From NCBI GenBank assembly GCA_026770025.1, contig JAMXDE010000057.1, positions 328,445-392,444 of the forward strand: a stretch of DNA of 64,000 nucleotides, written 5' to 3'. The first letter of the stretch is position 1, and each line of letters opens with the position of its first letter. The translations under genes were made by a program, and so were the position numbers. This document shows, one piece after another, positions 1-12,230 of this stretch. The notes under the pieces were generated by a model. That model searched no databases. It saw only the letters and a list, made by a program, of their open reading frames with translations, and was not told where the DNA came from. Source of the DNA: Craspedostauros australis (taxonomy: Eukaryota; Bacillariophyta; Bacillariophyceae; Mastogloiales; Achnanthaceae).

Positions 1-1520
1 CGAAAGTAGCGCGCAACGTAGTATGGACCATCGATGCGATGGACCAAGGCCAGGTTGGAGCTGTTCAGCTTTCGATCCAGTACCGTCGTCTTGCCTTTGA
101 ATGTGATGGCATTCGCAAGCAAGGTGTCCGTTGAGTTGTTGATGAGCGACTTGCCTTGGGGATCGCTCTTTGCGATGACCGTCCGATTCCAAATGTTCTC
201 CAAACCGTATCGCAGAGCAAGGAGGAACTGATTCCCGCCACCCCAAGGAGGTGGGTGGAAGTCATGCCAGATTCCGATCCGTTGCAGTGATGGATGCGGA
301 CATGCCGCGTCCATTTTCCATTTCAGGAATGCCGGCATGTTGCCGGATGCACCTGTACCATGTATCGTTGACGCCATCGCTCTGTAGTCTTTCTTTTGCA
401 TTCGGCAGCCATGGTAATCGTACTTTGGACTTTCTCCGCCAACGCTGTTGCTTTTGTTGTCTGCTGGATCATGGTTGTCTTGACGATGCGTGGCGTACAT
501 TGATAGCAACGATGCCGCGGATGGCACAGACTGGGTACTCATTTGTTGAACAAACCCGTTCGCAGCTCTTGTTTCCATGACCATCCATCCATCGTTGCCT
601 TTTGGATGCGATGCCGTGAGCTGGATGGGCCGCAGAAAGACGGTGGTGTCCCGCAGCACCAAGTAGCTGTCGCTGAGGTTTGGAACAGCATTGGCCAACT
701 GAGTTGCATGGAAGGCCGTCCACTCCAGAAGCATGGATGGATCGTCATCGTTGTTGCTCTGCATTCCGCGCATGCGTATTTGGATGCAGGCATGGCGGTG
801 GTCGATGTTGTGGTTCGGCAGGATATCGAAGAATTCATCACAGTGTTCCTGGCCTTGCTTCGGTGTTGTTGCTGTTGTTGTTGTGGTGGTGGTAGTTGCT
901 GCTGCTGGTGGTGATGTGATTGATGGCGATGATTGCAGCGTATCCGTAGCGATCACGAAGACGACTCGCCGTATTCCCTCCTTCGCGAATTGGAATAAGT
1001 TGTGCATGCTGAGTGCAAGTGGTGCTGTGGCATGTTGCGCGCTACTGCGAAGCGTGGGAGTGACGAGGACGACAACATCGAGACCTGCTTGCGTCTCTGA
1101 TGCCCGTTGCAATGGTGGCTTCCTGCATGTCGTCCCTGTGACATTCATGATGAATGCGCTGCACAATGTGTGCGATTGTGGTGGCAATCGATCAAAGACG
1201 ACATCATGGTGCGATATGGTGATGGTTGGCAGCGTGTTCAAGTGTGGCTGCGATTGGTGTGGCGGCTGATCCACCTGTTGTTGATGCACCTGCTGTTGAT
1301 CCATCTGCTGCTGCTGCTGCCAGATCTGCTCCTGACCCATGCGATGTTGATCGTTCGCTGCGTCGTCTTCCACAATGCCATTCAAAGCTAGTTGCAAGTT
1401 GAAAGAGGCCAGGCCCGGTTGATACATCCCCACAGACGCAGCGCCTGCAATCCCTGCTGCGATCAGCGCAACATTCCTCAGCACACATCTTCGACCTGTT
1501 GGTCGGTTCTGTGACGACAT
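1..1520 (-). CDS. Glycosyltransferase, type II membrane protein, C-terminus outside window
   Basis: An uninterrupted reading frame of about 506 codons starts at the ATG at 1518-1520 and is still open at the window edge. The N-terminus is basic (MSSQNRPTGRRC) and is followed by a hydrophobic stretch at residues ~13-32 that should act as a signal anchor, so the enzyme probably faces the Golgi or ER lumen. Residues ~60-95 are Gln/His-rich and ~200-215 are Thr/Ala-rich linkers. Near residue 420 it reads HDFHPPPWGGGNQFLLAL, and near the edge VHRIDGPYYVARYF. Both motifs are typical of bacterial-type group 1 (GT4-like) glycosyltransferases, in which the Gly-rich loop begins the donor/acceptor fold. 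The family call rests on these motifs from memory; the catalytic C-terminal half lies outside. Sugar and acceptor cannot be told. No intron was needed to read it. Confidence 0.72.
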   Translation of the reverse strand, partial: MSSQNRPTGRRCVLRNVALIAAGIAGAASVGMYQPGLASFNLQLALNGIVEDDAANDQHRMGQEQIWQQQQQMDQQQVHQQQVDQPPHQSQPHLNTLPTITISHHDVVFDRLPPQSHTLCSAFIMNVTGTTCRKPPLQRASETQAGLDVVVLVTPTLRSSAQHATAPLALSMHNLFQFAKEGIRRVVFVIATDTLQSSPSITSPPAAATTTTTTTTATTPKQGQEHCDEFFDILPNHNIDHRHACIQIRMRGMQSNNDDDPSMLLEWTAFHATQLANAVPNLSDSYLVLRDTTVFLRPIQLTASHPKGNDGWMVMETRAANGFVQQMSTQSVPSAASLLSMYATHRQDNHDPADNKSNSVGGESPKYDYHGCRMQKKDYRAMASTIHGTGASGNMPAFLKWKMDAACPHPSLQRIGIWHDFHPPPWGGGNQFLLALRYGLENIWNRTVIAKSDPQGKSLINNSTDTLLANAITFKGKTTVLDRKLNSSNLALVHRIDGPYYVARYF

Positions 1521-3537
1521 TGTGGTAGCAGCATTCCCCGTCGATACGCCAGAGCCGCGCTCATTGGCAGTCGCCATCGTTGGCTGTTTGCGAGATCGCA
1601 TCATCGTTCCAATCTTGTGTGGTGCACTGTGGTGTGCGTGTGTGGTATCACATGTATGCTGAGCAGTCTTCGTGTCATGTACGTCAGCAGTTGCGGCAGA
1701 AAGCAGAGCGTTCTGCTGTGCCCATGGTCATTTGGGAGAGTCCATCATCGCAGGTTGCGGATGGACACAAAAGACGAAGGCGTGTTGTGGAGATCCTTCG
1801 CCTTTCTCACGTCCACATGATCATGAACAACACGACAAGTTCTCATTTTCACCTTGTGTCTGATTGATTTGATTTGATTCGCGAGGTTAGCTTTATTCGT
1901 ACTAGTCGATACCGTCTTTTTGTCGGTTGATCGGTTTGGTCGATTGTTGATAAGGGTGTTCGTACTCCAAACTCGAACGAGAGAGGGAGGTTGGTTGGAT
2001 TTCTCTGTTTCGCGTTCGTGTTCATCTCTGTGGCACCAAACGCGAAGGACGACCCCCTCGGAGGTTGCGGTATTGTTGGGATATCGCACCGTATTTCGGA
2101 CATTATGCCGTATTGTCCGATTTTGAATACACATTGATCGTACTTTAGTTAACAGTTGTGCGCATATCGGACATTGTGAAACAGCACGTTATCCAACGTT
2201 GGTCCTACATTATGTTCGTTTGTCCGTTCAATGAAAATCAGTTTTAGCCCAGATTCCTGGTTTCGAACTGCTGACCAAAGTAGGATGTGTTTCATGATTT
2301 CCATCACAACATCAACAGCACCATCATCATCCGATGTGTTGATTGATAGGAGTTCTCTGTGTGGCCAACTGTACTATGTCTGAGGGAACGCACATTGCCA
2401 CCGCACCAATGATTGCGTAGAATGATGCTGTGCCACAATCCATCGAGCAAGCAAATCGAGCGAAACGCAAAACGTCATGCAATCGGACCGTGGTTTTGCC
2501 GGACCAAAAATGTCTTGACACAACACAGAGGAAATGTCAAGTCAAACCGTACCCGCACAATGCTTGTATCATTCTTGAGTGAACCACACAACAGCCATTG
2601 CATCAGTGGTTGGGGGAATGTCACTGTGACCGCCACGGCGCCATCACCTGCGGAAGCGGAGTTGCCCACGTAAACAGGCAACAACGACACCTGCGGGTGG
2701 AACATCTTGTGCGACTGAGGACTGCAAAGCACACAACAGTGGTTGCAAAGGCAGCAGCGCGCTGTCGTGTTCATCGCTGTGTCTCGTGAGATGACTGTCG
2801 TCCTACTGTTTCGCCAGAATACGAATGATCGTGTCTCGAGTACAGCGTTGTTGGAGAGAGGAGTGCTGCTCGTGGTCGTTCGCAGTCGTACCGCAAATGT
2901 AGTTGCCTGGTGATACACCTGTCTGGTAATCGATGTTGCTTGTGATGTTGTGGATGATAGATCTTGCGCGCATCCCCCTTTCTGGTATCGGTATGATAGC
3001 GCCCAGTTCGTTGACACGTGCGCAGTTCAGGTCTTCCTGAGCAACCCCCGTTCTGCGCCGAAATGACGTGCGCAAACAGGGGTCGCCCACCACTGCTGAC
3101 CTATGACTATTGACAGAAAACAAAAAAACAAATGGTCGTAAAGATAAAGCACTTTTACTTCTGTTGGTTTGCCATGACTGCTGTCGAATGTCAAACCGCA
3201 AGAGAATGTCAGTTTCTGTTCAACCTTGTGTATGGCGAATCCTCCGCTGCGGTGATGGCGAGATGTAAATGATTAATTGTTGTCCTTCTTTGGTGTGGAA
3301 CAGAACGGACATGTCTCACGCAAGAACAACTCGTTTGTTGCCATGAGGATGATGGACGTTGTTGCTTCGTTGATGTTGTGTATGCAGGCATGTTTCCGCA
3401 TTAGACAGACACAAGTGCGTTGTTGTGGCAAACAGTCACGTCGCTATGAGGTCCAGTCGACGTCGTACGACGTTGGTCGGACCAGCATGCACAGCAAGCT
3501 GATCAACATCCGACGTCAGTATGCAATCAGCTGACAA

Positions 3538-3562
3538 ACATCATACATTGGTATGATGTATG
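3538..3562. repeat. Short inverted repeat
   Basis: ACATCATAC is followed a few bases later by its reverse complement GTATGATGT, giving a 9-bp stem with a very small loop. It lies in AT-rich intergenic DNA with no adjacent gene, and its function is unknown. Confidence 0.6.
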
Positions 3563-5491
3563 TCTGACATGTGAATGACGTAATTGACATTTTTGCTAGA
3601 AGTAAGGCTAATCACACCAATTTAGACACCCTCTTTAGAGATAACTATAATATTAATGGCAACAAAAGTTCCACTACGTGATAGGGGAGGCCTCCTTTGG
3701 TCATTCTATGTGTATAGTTGCAAACTAATCATACTCAGTGATCGCAGAGAGGGGTGGCAAGTTGCGCCTTTGAAACATGGAAAAACCCTGCCGCCGCAAT
3801 GTCATACTTTACGGTAACATTGGTCTGACATTGGTCAAACATTGATCAGACATCAGATGACGTAGGTTGGTTGTTGAGATGACATGATCCGACGGAGGTA
3901 CGACTTTGGTCGGATGTTGCAACGACATCGTCTTCCCCACGCAGTGTGTTGGAAAGGCGCGGCACACTGACATTCCACGCGTCCAAGAAACACGAAGCAG
4001 CAGACAGCCATTCTCCAACAACGCGTGCATGAACTTGACACTGGCTCGATGGTAACGGACAGAAGTGGTGGTCGCTGTACGAACTGGTGTCGGCGAAGAA
4101 TGACCGTCTTTCTGTACATTGACGTACGAAGTTGGAATTTTGTTCGCAGATGCACGACTACGAGACATTTGCCATGGTCACAACAGGTGCTTGTGACAAC
4201 ACTTATTTCCATTGCGTGTATCTCCGCTACCATCAATGCCCACACATACTGACCATCAGCAAGGAACAAAAGATGTGACATAATTGTTTTTCGGCACTAC
4301 AACGTGGTGCGCTTGCGTTGTGTGTTACGTGTGATGTGGTGTGTGTTAGCAACAAGACCTGTTCAGACGCACTTTCTCATGTGGTCGTGTAATCATGCAA
4401 TCTCACATCGGCAATGTCGAAGCTACATGGAATCTACGAACATGTAGTGTGTCTATGAACCAGCGACCGCCGCGAACTGTTGCGACCACAGCCAACGATT
4501 ACGCCAGACAAAAGGGGTATCGGGATAGAGAGGAACCTGCTGTGCTTCGTGTATCTTGTGATTTGGAATACAATTCATCACCAGGCGATCGCATGCAGCA
4601 AGGGTATTGCATGTCTGTCACAACACCCCTTCTCCATTGTATGTAGTATGGAGAGTCTGGTATCTCGTCCGCGCGGCAACAAAGAGAAAACGTGCAGAGA
4701 ATATCCGTGACAAACATCCGAAATGGCTCACTTGTCAAATGTCAGAGAGCGAATGCTGCACAAGTTGTTCCATATTTATAGTAGATTCAATACCATGATC
4801 AATGCTGACCGATCCGGGTGGTGCCTTACATGTCCAGCATTCGAAGATAGAACTCTGATTGCAAACATCTTCAACGCTATCAATATCATGAATCGCATAG
4901 GTGTTTCGATTACTTGTTTCCAACGAATAGCCAACCTTAAAGCAGGCATCTCACAATGACTGGCGTGCTTGTTATTCCATTCAACGATGTCAATTGTTGG
5001 AAGAAGTGTGAATGTAGCAACGAGAAGGAGGCCATTGATGCTCTTTGCCATCAAGTATACTCTACAATAAGCAGTTCAGGTGATTTTATGGTGGAAGAAC
5101 ATGCGATAGAAGTATGACCTTAACTTGGAACAGTGCAACCGAGTGTGTGCCTAAGTATGATGTGCACTATTGTGCCAATCAAACTCAGGACTGCGTTTTC
5201 AGAAGTCTAACTTTGTGTCTACTTTGGGTAGACATTGGTCGTCTGTCGTGCATACGTCGGATTTTTGTGCGCACCGAAGTCTGCGGTGCGATTTCCAACA
5301 ATACCGCAACCTCCTCGATGATCCAACAAGAACACAAAGGAGAGCATGGGGCTCACGCCATTTGATGGCGACTGTTTCTCTCCAACCAAAACCCAAAGAT
5401 CTTGTGTTCTCCGTCTCCGCCGTGTGGCGGCGTGTTGATGGAACACGACCCATCCTCGAAATGCGCACGCCGTTGCTGTGTTACGCTACAA

Positions 5492-5510
5492 GTATAGTAT
5501 AATACTATAC
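5492..5510. repeat. Perfect 19-bp palindrome
   Basis: GTATAGTAT-A-ATACTATAC is a 9-bp perfect inverted repeat around a single A. It is followed by TAATAGAATAG, a word that recurs in other intergenic regions of this window. It could be a cruciform or a protein-binding site; no function can be assigned. Confidence 0.65.
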
Positions 5511-6796
5511 GTAATAGAATAGTAGTAGTACATTGCGGTGTCCCTCACAGAATCGTGATCTTACCGTACACGCCATCTCCTTGCTTCTGTGGTTTGTTTC
5601 GCCCAAGACCGAATTGCCCCAAGATGGAAACAGAAACGGAGGCGGAGATGATGGATGAGTCTGGGGAAGGTTCCACTCGCCCAATACCGCAGGACATCGT
5701 TGTTGGAGAACCATCTCTGGCAATGTCTCCCGCCAACTCGATGTCTGACCATCGCGGATGTCATCACGATTGTCGTTGGCCGTCGTTCAACCCCCATGGC
5801 AGATTCGACTCCCAACAGAAACGGACAAAAGTGTGGACATCCTTCAACAACCAACACCCACGCTTGTTTGAACGATAACGCTTCCAATTTGGGCGACTGT
5901 TCTTCCCCATCATTATTGGTCTCCATTCCGTTCTCTTCACAGCCAGCTGTCCCACGAAATCGACTCCTCGTCACGCCAAATTCAATGAGTCGCACACGAC
6001 AAGTCAACCTCGTTGAGATCGTGACCTTTCCACTGATTTTGTCCGCCACATTTTTCGCCAACGACGACGCAGAACTCCACCTTTGTGTTGAACAAAAGAT
6101 GTGAGGTGACAGCGAGGCACATGAAAGATGACAGACAGAATGGATGCATGTGGTTTAGTTAGGTGAGGAAAATTCTTTATTTACGGGCGTGTGTGTCGAA
6201 CAAACGTTATCTGGCGTTACTAACACTGAAGCGAAAAGTTTCTGTTGCGACAATTTTCGTCCACGTTCGTGGTCGCGGACTTCCTGTGTCGTCACATTTT
6301 GAGAATTTGACGGGGGAACGTTGTGTTTGTGTCTCGAAATCAAAGAGCGGACACGGCGGAGAGAGACCCGCCCATCATCGATGACATCCTCTCCGACAGT
6401 GCCCCCTCCAACAGTCACGCAAACCATCATCACGATTTGGACATGCATTCGATTGGATGGATGATAACGATGATGCTGTTGGCAATCTGTGTCCTCGCGG
6501 ATGGAGTCCGTTGCATCGCAAAAATTGAATTCACGCTTCGTCAATCGCAACGTCCCTCTCACATTCTCACTGCTCTCGACTGTTATTACTGCCATACACT
6601 CTCGCGCAACAACACTCATACACATACACATAGATCGTCCACATACAATACTCGAACCAACGTCACTGTCCATCATCATCAGCTCATAAAATCTGCAATA
6701 CCACCGACAGCAACAGCAACATCCACACAACCGATACCAACACTAACTGCAACGCTAACTGCAACAACATCAACAACAACACAAACAACAAGCATC

Positions 6797-7501
6797 ATGG
6801 GAGCCAAGCACAATCACCGCCAAGAGCATGCGCAATCCGGACTGTTCCGAGTCCTTTCGGATCAGCACGATTGCGATGATTCCAACATGAACGAAGTTGA
6901 TGGCAACGCCAATAACACGAGCACCACCCAGATCCCGCTCGACGCTTGGATCGACGCCTCGTCATCCTCATCATTCTCGCTGTCATCCTCGGCCAACGTC
7001 CTGCTGCTGCCACACGACGCGACACCACTACCCGCCGTCGATCTCACACAGGACACGAAGCCCTCCGCTTTCTCGTGCAAGGGCGATCTGATCCAGATTC
7101 CCATGTCCAGCATCGACCAGCAAACCATGCATCAGTACATACCATCCTTCGATGCCGAAGACGACGACAGCAGCACGGCATCGTGCCCCATGCACGAATG
7201 GGAGATGTACAGTCGCAAGCGCGCCACGCGGAGCTGGTCGTCAACGTCGCAACAACAACATGACACAACAACGGACCAGTATCCCACGCTGAGCCGCAGT
7301 CCGGCATGGAGCCAGGACGACGACGACGACGAATCATCGACCGTCGACGATGAGATGGTGCAGCCTTGCAAGAAGCGACGATTGGGCAGCTACGTTCCCA
7401 CCCACATCCTGTGTGCTCGCGATTCCATCGATACATCGGTGGGTGCGTGGGACTACCAGCAACTGTTCCAATTCACGTCGGATGACGCGAGCCTGGAGTA
7501 G
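6797..7501 (+). CDS. Hypothetical acidic Ser/Asp-rich protein (234 aa)
   Basis: I chose the ATG at 6797 because the frame upstream (open from 6323) is CA/ACA-rich like an untranslated leader and gives low-complexity Thr/His peptide. The protein starts MGAKHNHRQEH and has no signal peptide or membrane segment. It has serine runs (residues ~55-66) and acidic runs (for example QDDDDDESSTVDDE, ~175-188). A basic KKRR cluster near residue 194 could serve as a nuclear localisation signal. The C-terminus is GAWDYQQLFQFTSDDASLE. No domain is recognisable. The composition suits a disordered nuclear regulator, but that is only inference. Stop is TAG at 7499-7501. Confidence 0.6.
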   Translation: MGAKHNHRQEHAQSGLFRVLSDQHDCDDSNMNEVDGNANNTSTTQIPLDAWIDASSSSSFSLSSSANVLLLPHDATPLPAVDLTQDTKPSAFSCKGDLIQIPMSSIDQQTMHQYIPSFDAEDDDSSTASCPMHEWEMYSRKRATRSWSSTSQQQHDTTTDQYPTLSRSPAWSQDDDDDESSTVDDEMVQPCKKRRLGSYVPTHILCARDSIDTSVGAWDYQQLFQFTSDDASLE

Positions 7502-8272
7502 AGCGGGGTGGTTGTGCAGTCATCAGGCGAAAAGGGAAGCATATGCGCAGGAAGCACAGATAGAATGGAGCGGATCACTCCACCACAGCATTAATAACAA
7601 CACACTCATTTTGAACTATCTCGTGTCAATATCAGCATCGCAAGTACGAGGACAGTCATGGACGCTCCGTCCCACCATGCCCGACAGACAGAGTAGACTC
7701 GACCCATACCGGTACCTCCAAGTGCTCGGACAGAGAGGATCGGAAGGTGGGAGTGACTTCGCGGTGGAAGGCACCAAGGTGGACTGGTGCCACGTTTCTT
7801 GTTTGGAACTTGAGTCCCGAATTGCGCCCACGCCAGTCCCCAATTTCTTGTTGAGGCTACAACGAATGTAGAGGAAGCATAGACGTGCGTCAGTGGACCG
7901 TGTTGTGCCGAACGGAGGATTGATTGGTTTTGGGCGGAACATCGGTGATTTGGGATGTGATGGCCGCGCATCAACGTGTGGTTTTGTTCCCTCCCGAATC
8001 AATCAGGAGGTTGGAACAGACGCCAAAGATCAAAGGGTTGGCATCAAGAGCAGGTATTACCGATGCTGCGATCCATTGGTGTTGTAGAATAGATCGTCGT
8101 CGTACGTACTCCAGCTCGTAGTCGTACAACCTATTCATCTTGTTCTCCCACACACACACGCTTCGTTCGTTTGAGAGCGAGGGAGGTGCCAAAGAGTTGA
8201 GCGGCGGACCAGAGACAACACAACATTCACGGTACACCATCGTTTGACAGAACGCAACCATCCACCATACGG
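7502..8272. other. Intergenic, no gene seen
   Basis: This is the 3' flank of the acidic protein and the 5' flank of the TPR protein, which point the same way. No coding potential is supported. GTAGAATAG occurs near 8086-8094. Confidence 0.5.
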
Positions 8273-8363
8273 ATGCTACTCTACTCTACTACTGTTCTTC
8301 CATCGATCTCTCGACTCAACAGGAACATCAACAGATATTGTACATCAACGACGACATCAACAG

Positions 8364-8398
<35 letters not shown>

Positions 8399-11300
8399 AA
8401 AGGAACAAGCGAGGTCGCCAGAATGCAGTCATTGTCAGGCAGAAGAAGATTGGCCGGAATGGATCAAGGAATCTGCATTGTTCCGTCAAGATCGTCGCTG
8501 TCATCACCGAAGCGCTCGGCGAGATGGCATCATCATTGCAGTCTCCACGGCCACAAGCAGACGCTGAAGCCGCAACAGAACAATGCCACAAATGACGCTG
8601 CCAAGGACGCCAGATGCCATCACCGAAGCCATCTCCAATGCCATGTCTCCCGGCTGATGCTGTGCGTGCTCTGCATCGCGTTCTGCTCGATTGAGCAGGC
8701 TGCGGCCTTCCTGCAAACCATGGACACCAGCGCAACGCATCGATCAGATCTCAGGAGCAGCACAAGCAAAGCTGTTGGCCACTCGTCGTTGCCCTCTATT
8801 CCCACTGTCGTCAGCGTGCCGGCCATCGCATCCTCCGCGCTCGGCAGGCAGGACCCTCAGCAGCGGCACTTCACATTCTCTTCTTCTTCTTCCAGAATAG
8901 CATTTGGTGCTGCGTCAAGAACCGGCCGCAGAGGCACCCAGCTGGCATCGCAGGTCATCGAAAGTGGCGCTTCTTCGGTTTCCAATGAAGAATCGGACTT
9001 TCCGGATCACCGACCAACGACAGGGGCAACCAGCAGCAAAGAACAGAAGCAGCAGGAGCACGCACATGCACATGCCGTGAAAGGCGATCACAAGCCACAG
9101 CGAGGATCTCACAACAGCAACAACAACGGCAACCACAACAAACGACAGCAGTCATCGTTGCCATCACGGCCAAAGAAACAATCCAACAACCGCCGCACCA
9201 TCCGTTCCATGTTCCAGAATGCCAAGGGCTTAGAACGTCGTGGCAAATGGAGGGACGCCGTCGATCTCTATCACAAGATCCTGGCCATGGACCCGGCGGA
9301 TGCTCACACCCATCTGGCACTCGCGAGGCTCGCAGCACGACGCGAACGCAACAATCAGATCAAGTACCACGGTCGTCGATCGCACGGCCACAGCGGCCAC
9401 TACAATGGCGACGACAGCCAACGCCCAGAACTCGAAGCACGCAAGGCCTTCCAACGCGGCATCGACGCATGTCCGCACAGCGTGCATCTGCACCAGGCCT
9501 TTGCCGTCTACGAGGAAGCCTGCGGACACACCGACACGGCCACGCAATTGTTCGAAAAGGCCCTGCGCCTCGACCCGCGCAATCCCTACGTCTGCCACGC
9601 CTTCGGTCTGATGCAGAAGAAGCTGGGCAACATCCAGCATGCTGAGGAACTCTTCGAACAGGCTCTCGAGATCGAACCGACAGCGGCGCTCGTCTGCTCC
9701 CTGGGCGAGATCCACATCGCCCATCGGGACTACGACACGGCGCAGGATCTCTACTCGCGACACCTCATGCACATGACGACGGAGAAGGACAAGACGGAGG
9801 TCTACCTGGCGTCCGCGTGGTTGCAGGAACGCTACTACGTCAACTACAAACGCGCGCGGCAATTCATCTCGTTGGCCTTGCAGGAATGCCCCACATCCGG
9901 CCTGGCCCAAGTGGCCATGGCGCGGTTGGAAGGGCGCATGCAGCAACACAAAGGCGGCGTCAAGGCCACGATCCAGCGCTTGTCGCAGGCCTGCGAGACG
10001 ATCGAGAAGGAACGGCAGCATCACAGATCGCAGGATGGGCGGTTGTTCAATACGTGGGCGTCGATGGAAGTGCAGCTGAAGCGGTTCGGCAAGGCCAGGA
10101 ATATCCTGCAGCGCGGGATGAACGTGTATCCCAACGATCACTGGGTACGTATCATGGTACAGTGCAGTACTGCTTATCAGTGAATGCGTGTATGCGGTGT
10201 GTTTGCAAGTATCGTTTCAATGCAATGTTCACCTTGCACATCCGTTCGTCCACAACTCATTTATTCTATTGTACTCTATTCTATTATGTTCACACTCAAC
10301 TATTTGCGCTACACTGGACAGCTTGTGCAAGCCGCCGGCAAGGTGGAAGAAAGGGTGGGTAACTACACTTTCGCGCGAGATTTTTATGAACAAAGCAGAA
10401 AACTGCGAGCGACCGCACCAACGCTGGTGGCACTGGCGATGCTCGAATTGAAACACCCGCAGTCGGCCGACGGCGTTTCTAACTTCACATTGGCGCAACA
10501 TTTCTTTGAGGAGGCCTTGCTGGTGGATCCGCGTCACGGTCCGGCCTACAATGCGTACGGCACGGCGGAATTGAGACGCGGCGATACGGAGGCAGCACGC
10601 TCCATCTTCCAGCGTGGGGTGCAGGCAGGCACATCGGATGCGGCGTCCTTGTATCATGGGTATGGCAAACTGGAGCTGTCCCTAGGCAACGTCGACAAGG
10701 CGCGCGAAATTCTGATGCAAGGGTTCGCAGAGATCGAACGCAACGAGATTGGGATGGACACGACGACACGGGATCGTGCCAAATTCCTGATCCACACGCT
10801 GGGAACGCTGGAGCTCAACAGCAACAATCCCAGGATTGCATTGGAAGTGTTCGACGCGGGTATTGAACGATGCGGCAACTCGTCGCAGCTGCTGTTGGGC
10901 GCGGCACTATGCAACGTGCGGTTGGGCAAGGAAGACGATGCGCGTGTTCTGTTCGAACGTTCCGTGCTCAGCGACAAATCCCACGCCCAGGCCTGGCAGG
11001 CATGGGGCGTGATGGAGATGCGCGCAGGCAACTTTGACACGGCCAAGACGCTGCTCGAGACAGGCATGAAGAGCTCGCCGCAGCACGCCGCCTTGTGGAA
11101 GTCCTACGCGGTCATGGAGATCCGCAGAGGCCATCTCCACAACGCGCAGGTGGTGTATGCCAGCGGCATCAAGAAGTGTCCCAAAAACGCCGACCTGTAC
11201 CAAAGCTGGGCGTCGCTGGAACTGCGGATGGGCAACAACGAATTCGCTCGCAAGCTCATTTCGAAGGCGCTGACGCTGGACAAACAACTGGGACAGGCCT

Positions 11301-11899
11301 GGCAGATCGCTGCCGCAATCGAGAAGGCCTTGGACAATGACGGTCTGGCTGGTCTGCTGCTGCGTCGTGGCATCGAATGCGCGCCGGATGACGCCGAGCT
11401 GTACAAGGAGCTGGGCAGCCACTTGCTGCAGGAAGGCAAGGTAAATGACGCGCGTCAGGTTCTGGAGAAAGGCATCGAGGTCAACCCCATGTACGCCCCG
11501 TTGTACCATTCCCTGGCGGAGCTTGAAGCACGCGTGTTCAACATCGAAGGCCTCTCCAAGCTCAACAAGCTCGCGGCGGAGATGTTCAACACCAATTCCA
11601 CAGACCCGACGCCTTCGTCGTCGCACGCCTGGGGCAACAAGCTGCGTGCACGACGATCTCGCGGACTCTCCAAGAACGTGGCGGCTTTGGCACAAACGAT
11701 TGTGGAGGAGGATGATCTTGGATCGCCGTCGCCGTCGTCATCAGATTCACGAAATGATGCTGGGCCAATGTTTGAAGATCTCGATAACTTGCAGACGTAC
11801 AAGATGGAGGATGAGCTCGTTGATACGCTGCTGAACTCGGATTCCATCATCTCGGGTGAGGTGCCGTTGCAGTTTGTGAATGAAACCGCGAAGTCATGA
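8273..11899 (+). CDS. HAT/TPR-repeat RNA-processing protein, probably plastid-targeted (two exons)
   Basis: Exon 1 ends in CACTGG at 10144; the intron 10145-10321 (177 bp) runs from gtacgt to acag; exon 2 is 10322-11899. The frame stays open across the join and gives up to 1149 aa. From residue ~320 onward there are many tandem 34-residue helical repeats with the HAT/TPR signature (W-x-x-x-A-x-x-E at one end, A-R-x-(L/I)-x-x-x-(A/G)-(L/I) at the other; for example AWQAWGVMEMRAGNFDTAKT). This architecture is shared by the plastid mRNA maturation factors HCF107/MBB1. Residues ~129-146 form a hydrophobic signal core ending EQAAAFLQ, close to the ASAFAP cleavage motif of diatom plastid proteins. 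A transit-peptide-like Ser/Arg-rich stretch follows. The true start is therefore uncertain: 8273 is the longest form, and the ATG at 8657 directly precedes the signal core. A (CAG)n run at ~8367-8395 encodes poly-Ala only in the long form. The C-terminus is acidic and disordered. Confidence 0.82.
8367..8396. repeat. (CAG)n microsatellite
   Basis: About nine to ten CAG units lie near the 5' end of the TPR gene. In the gene's frame they give poly-Ala, in another frame poly-Gln. They lie either in the leader or in a non-conserved N-terminal extension. Confidence 0.75.
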
Positions 11900-12230
11900 G
11901 ACATGGAGCTACCTTCGATGGTACGGACGGCAGTGCCAATGGTGGCACCGGCGGCGGCAGACACGCGGACAAGCGCAAGGACATCTTGAGGACAATTTGC
12001 TCTTTCGAGTAATGGCTACGATTACTCGTCGTACTGTAGAAACTTAAAGGAATCATGCACTGGATTGAGAAGCATGATACGCTATGCTACGAATAACTTT
12101 GACATCATACCAATATTCCACAAGTACATGGTCTCTACATACGAGAAGGGAAGAGAACCGTCGGTTACCACTGGCGGAATGCCATAGAGTGCTTAACTAC
12201 TCCATACCTCACGGTGCTCCATCAGCCACT
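11900..12230. other. Convergent intergenic region
   Basis: The TPR gene (plus) and the SET gene (minus) end 331 bp apart, tail to tail. The region must hold both 3' ends. No gene is seen. Confidence 0.6.

Larger units (their letters stand above)
1521..6796. other. Long intergenic stretch, no supported gene
   Basis: No reading frame here has recognisable domains, and those present are short and overlap on both strands. The sequence holds scattered TCGGACATT / TTGTCCG words at about 2090-2230 and tandem CATTGGTC words at about 3820-3855. Two short perfect inverted repeats lie near 3540 and 5492. The last ~200 bases before 6797 are CA-rich and look like a 5' leader. Confidence 0.6.

Noticed and set aside
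2475-3017. 180-codon minus-strand frame
   Set aside because: No domain, Cys/Thr/Ser-biased composition typical of random frames in this DNA.
5561-6061. 166-codon minus-strand frame overlapping a 149-codon plus-strand frame
   Set aside because: Neither shows a domain or supported start, and they overlap each other.
9230-10141. 303-codon minus-strand frame opposite the TPR gene
   Set aside because: A shadow of the GC-rich repeat coding; no independent domain or start context.
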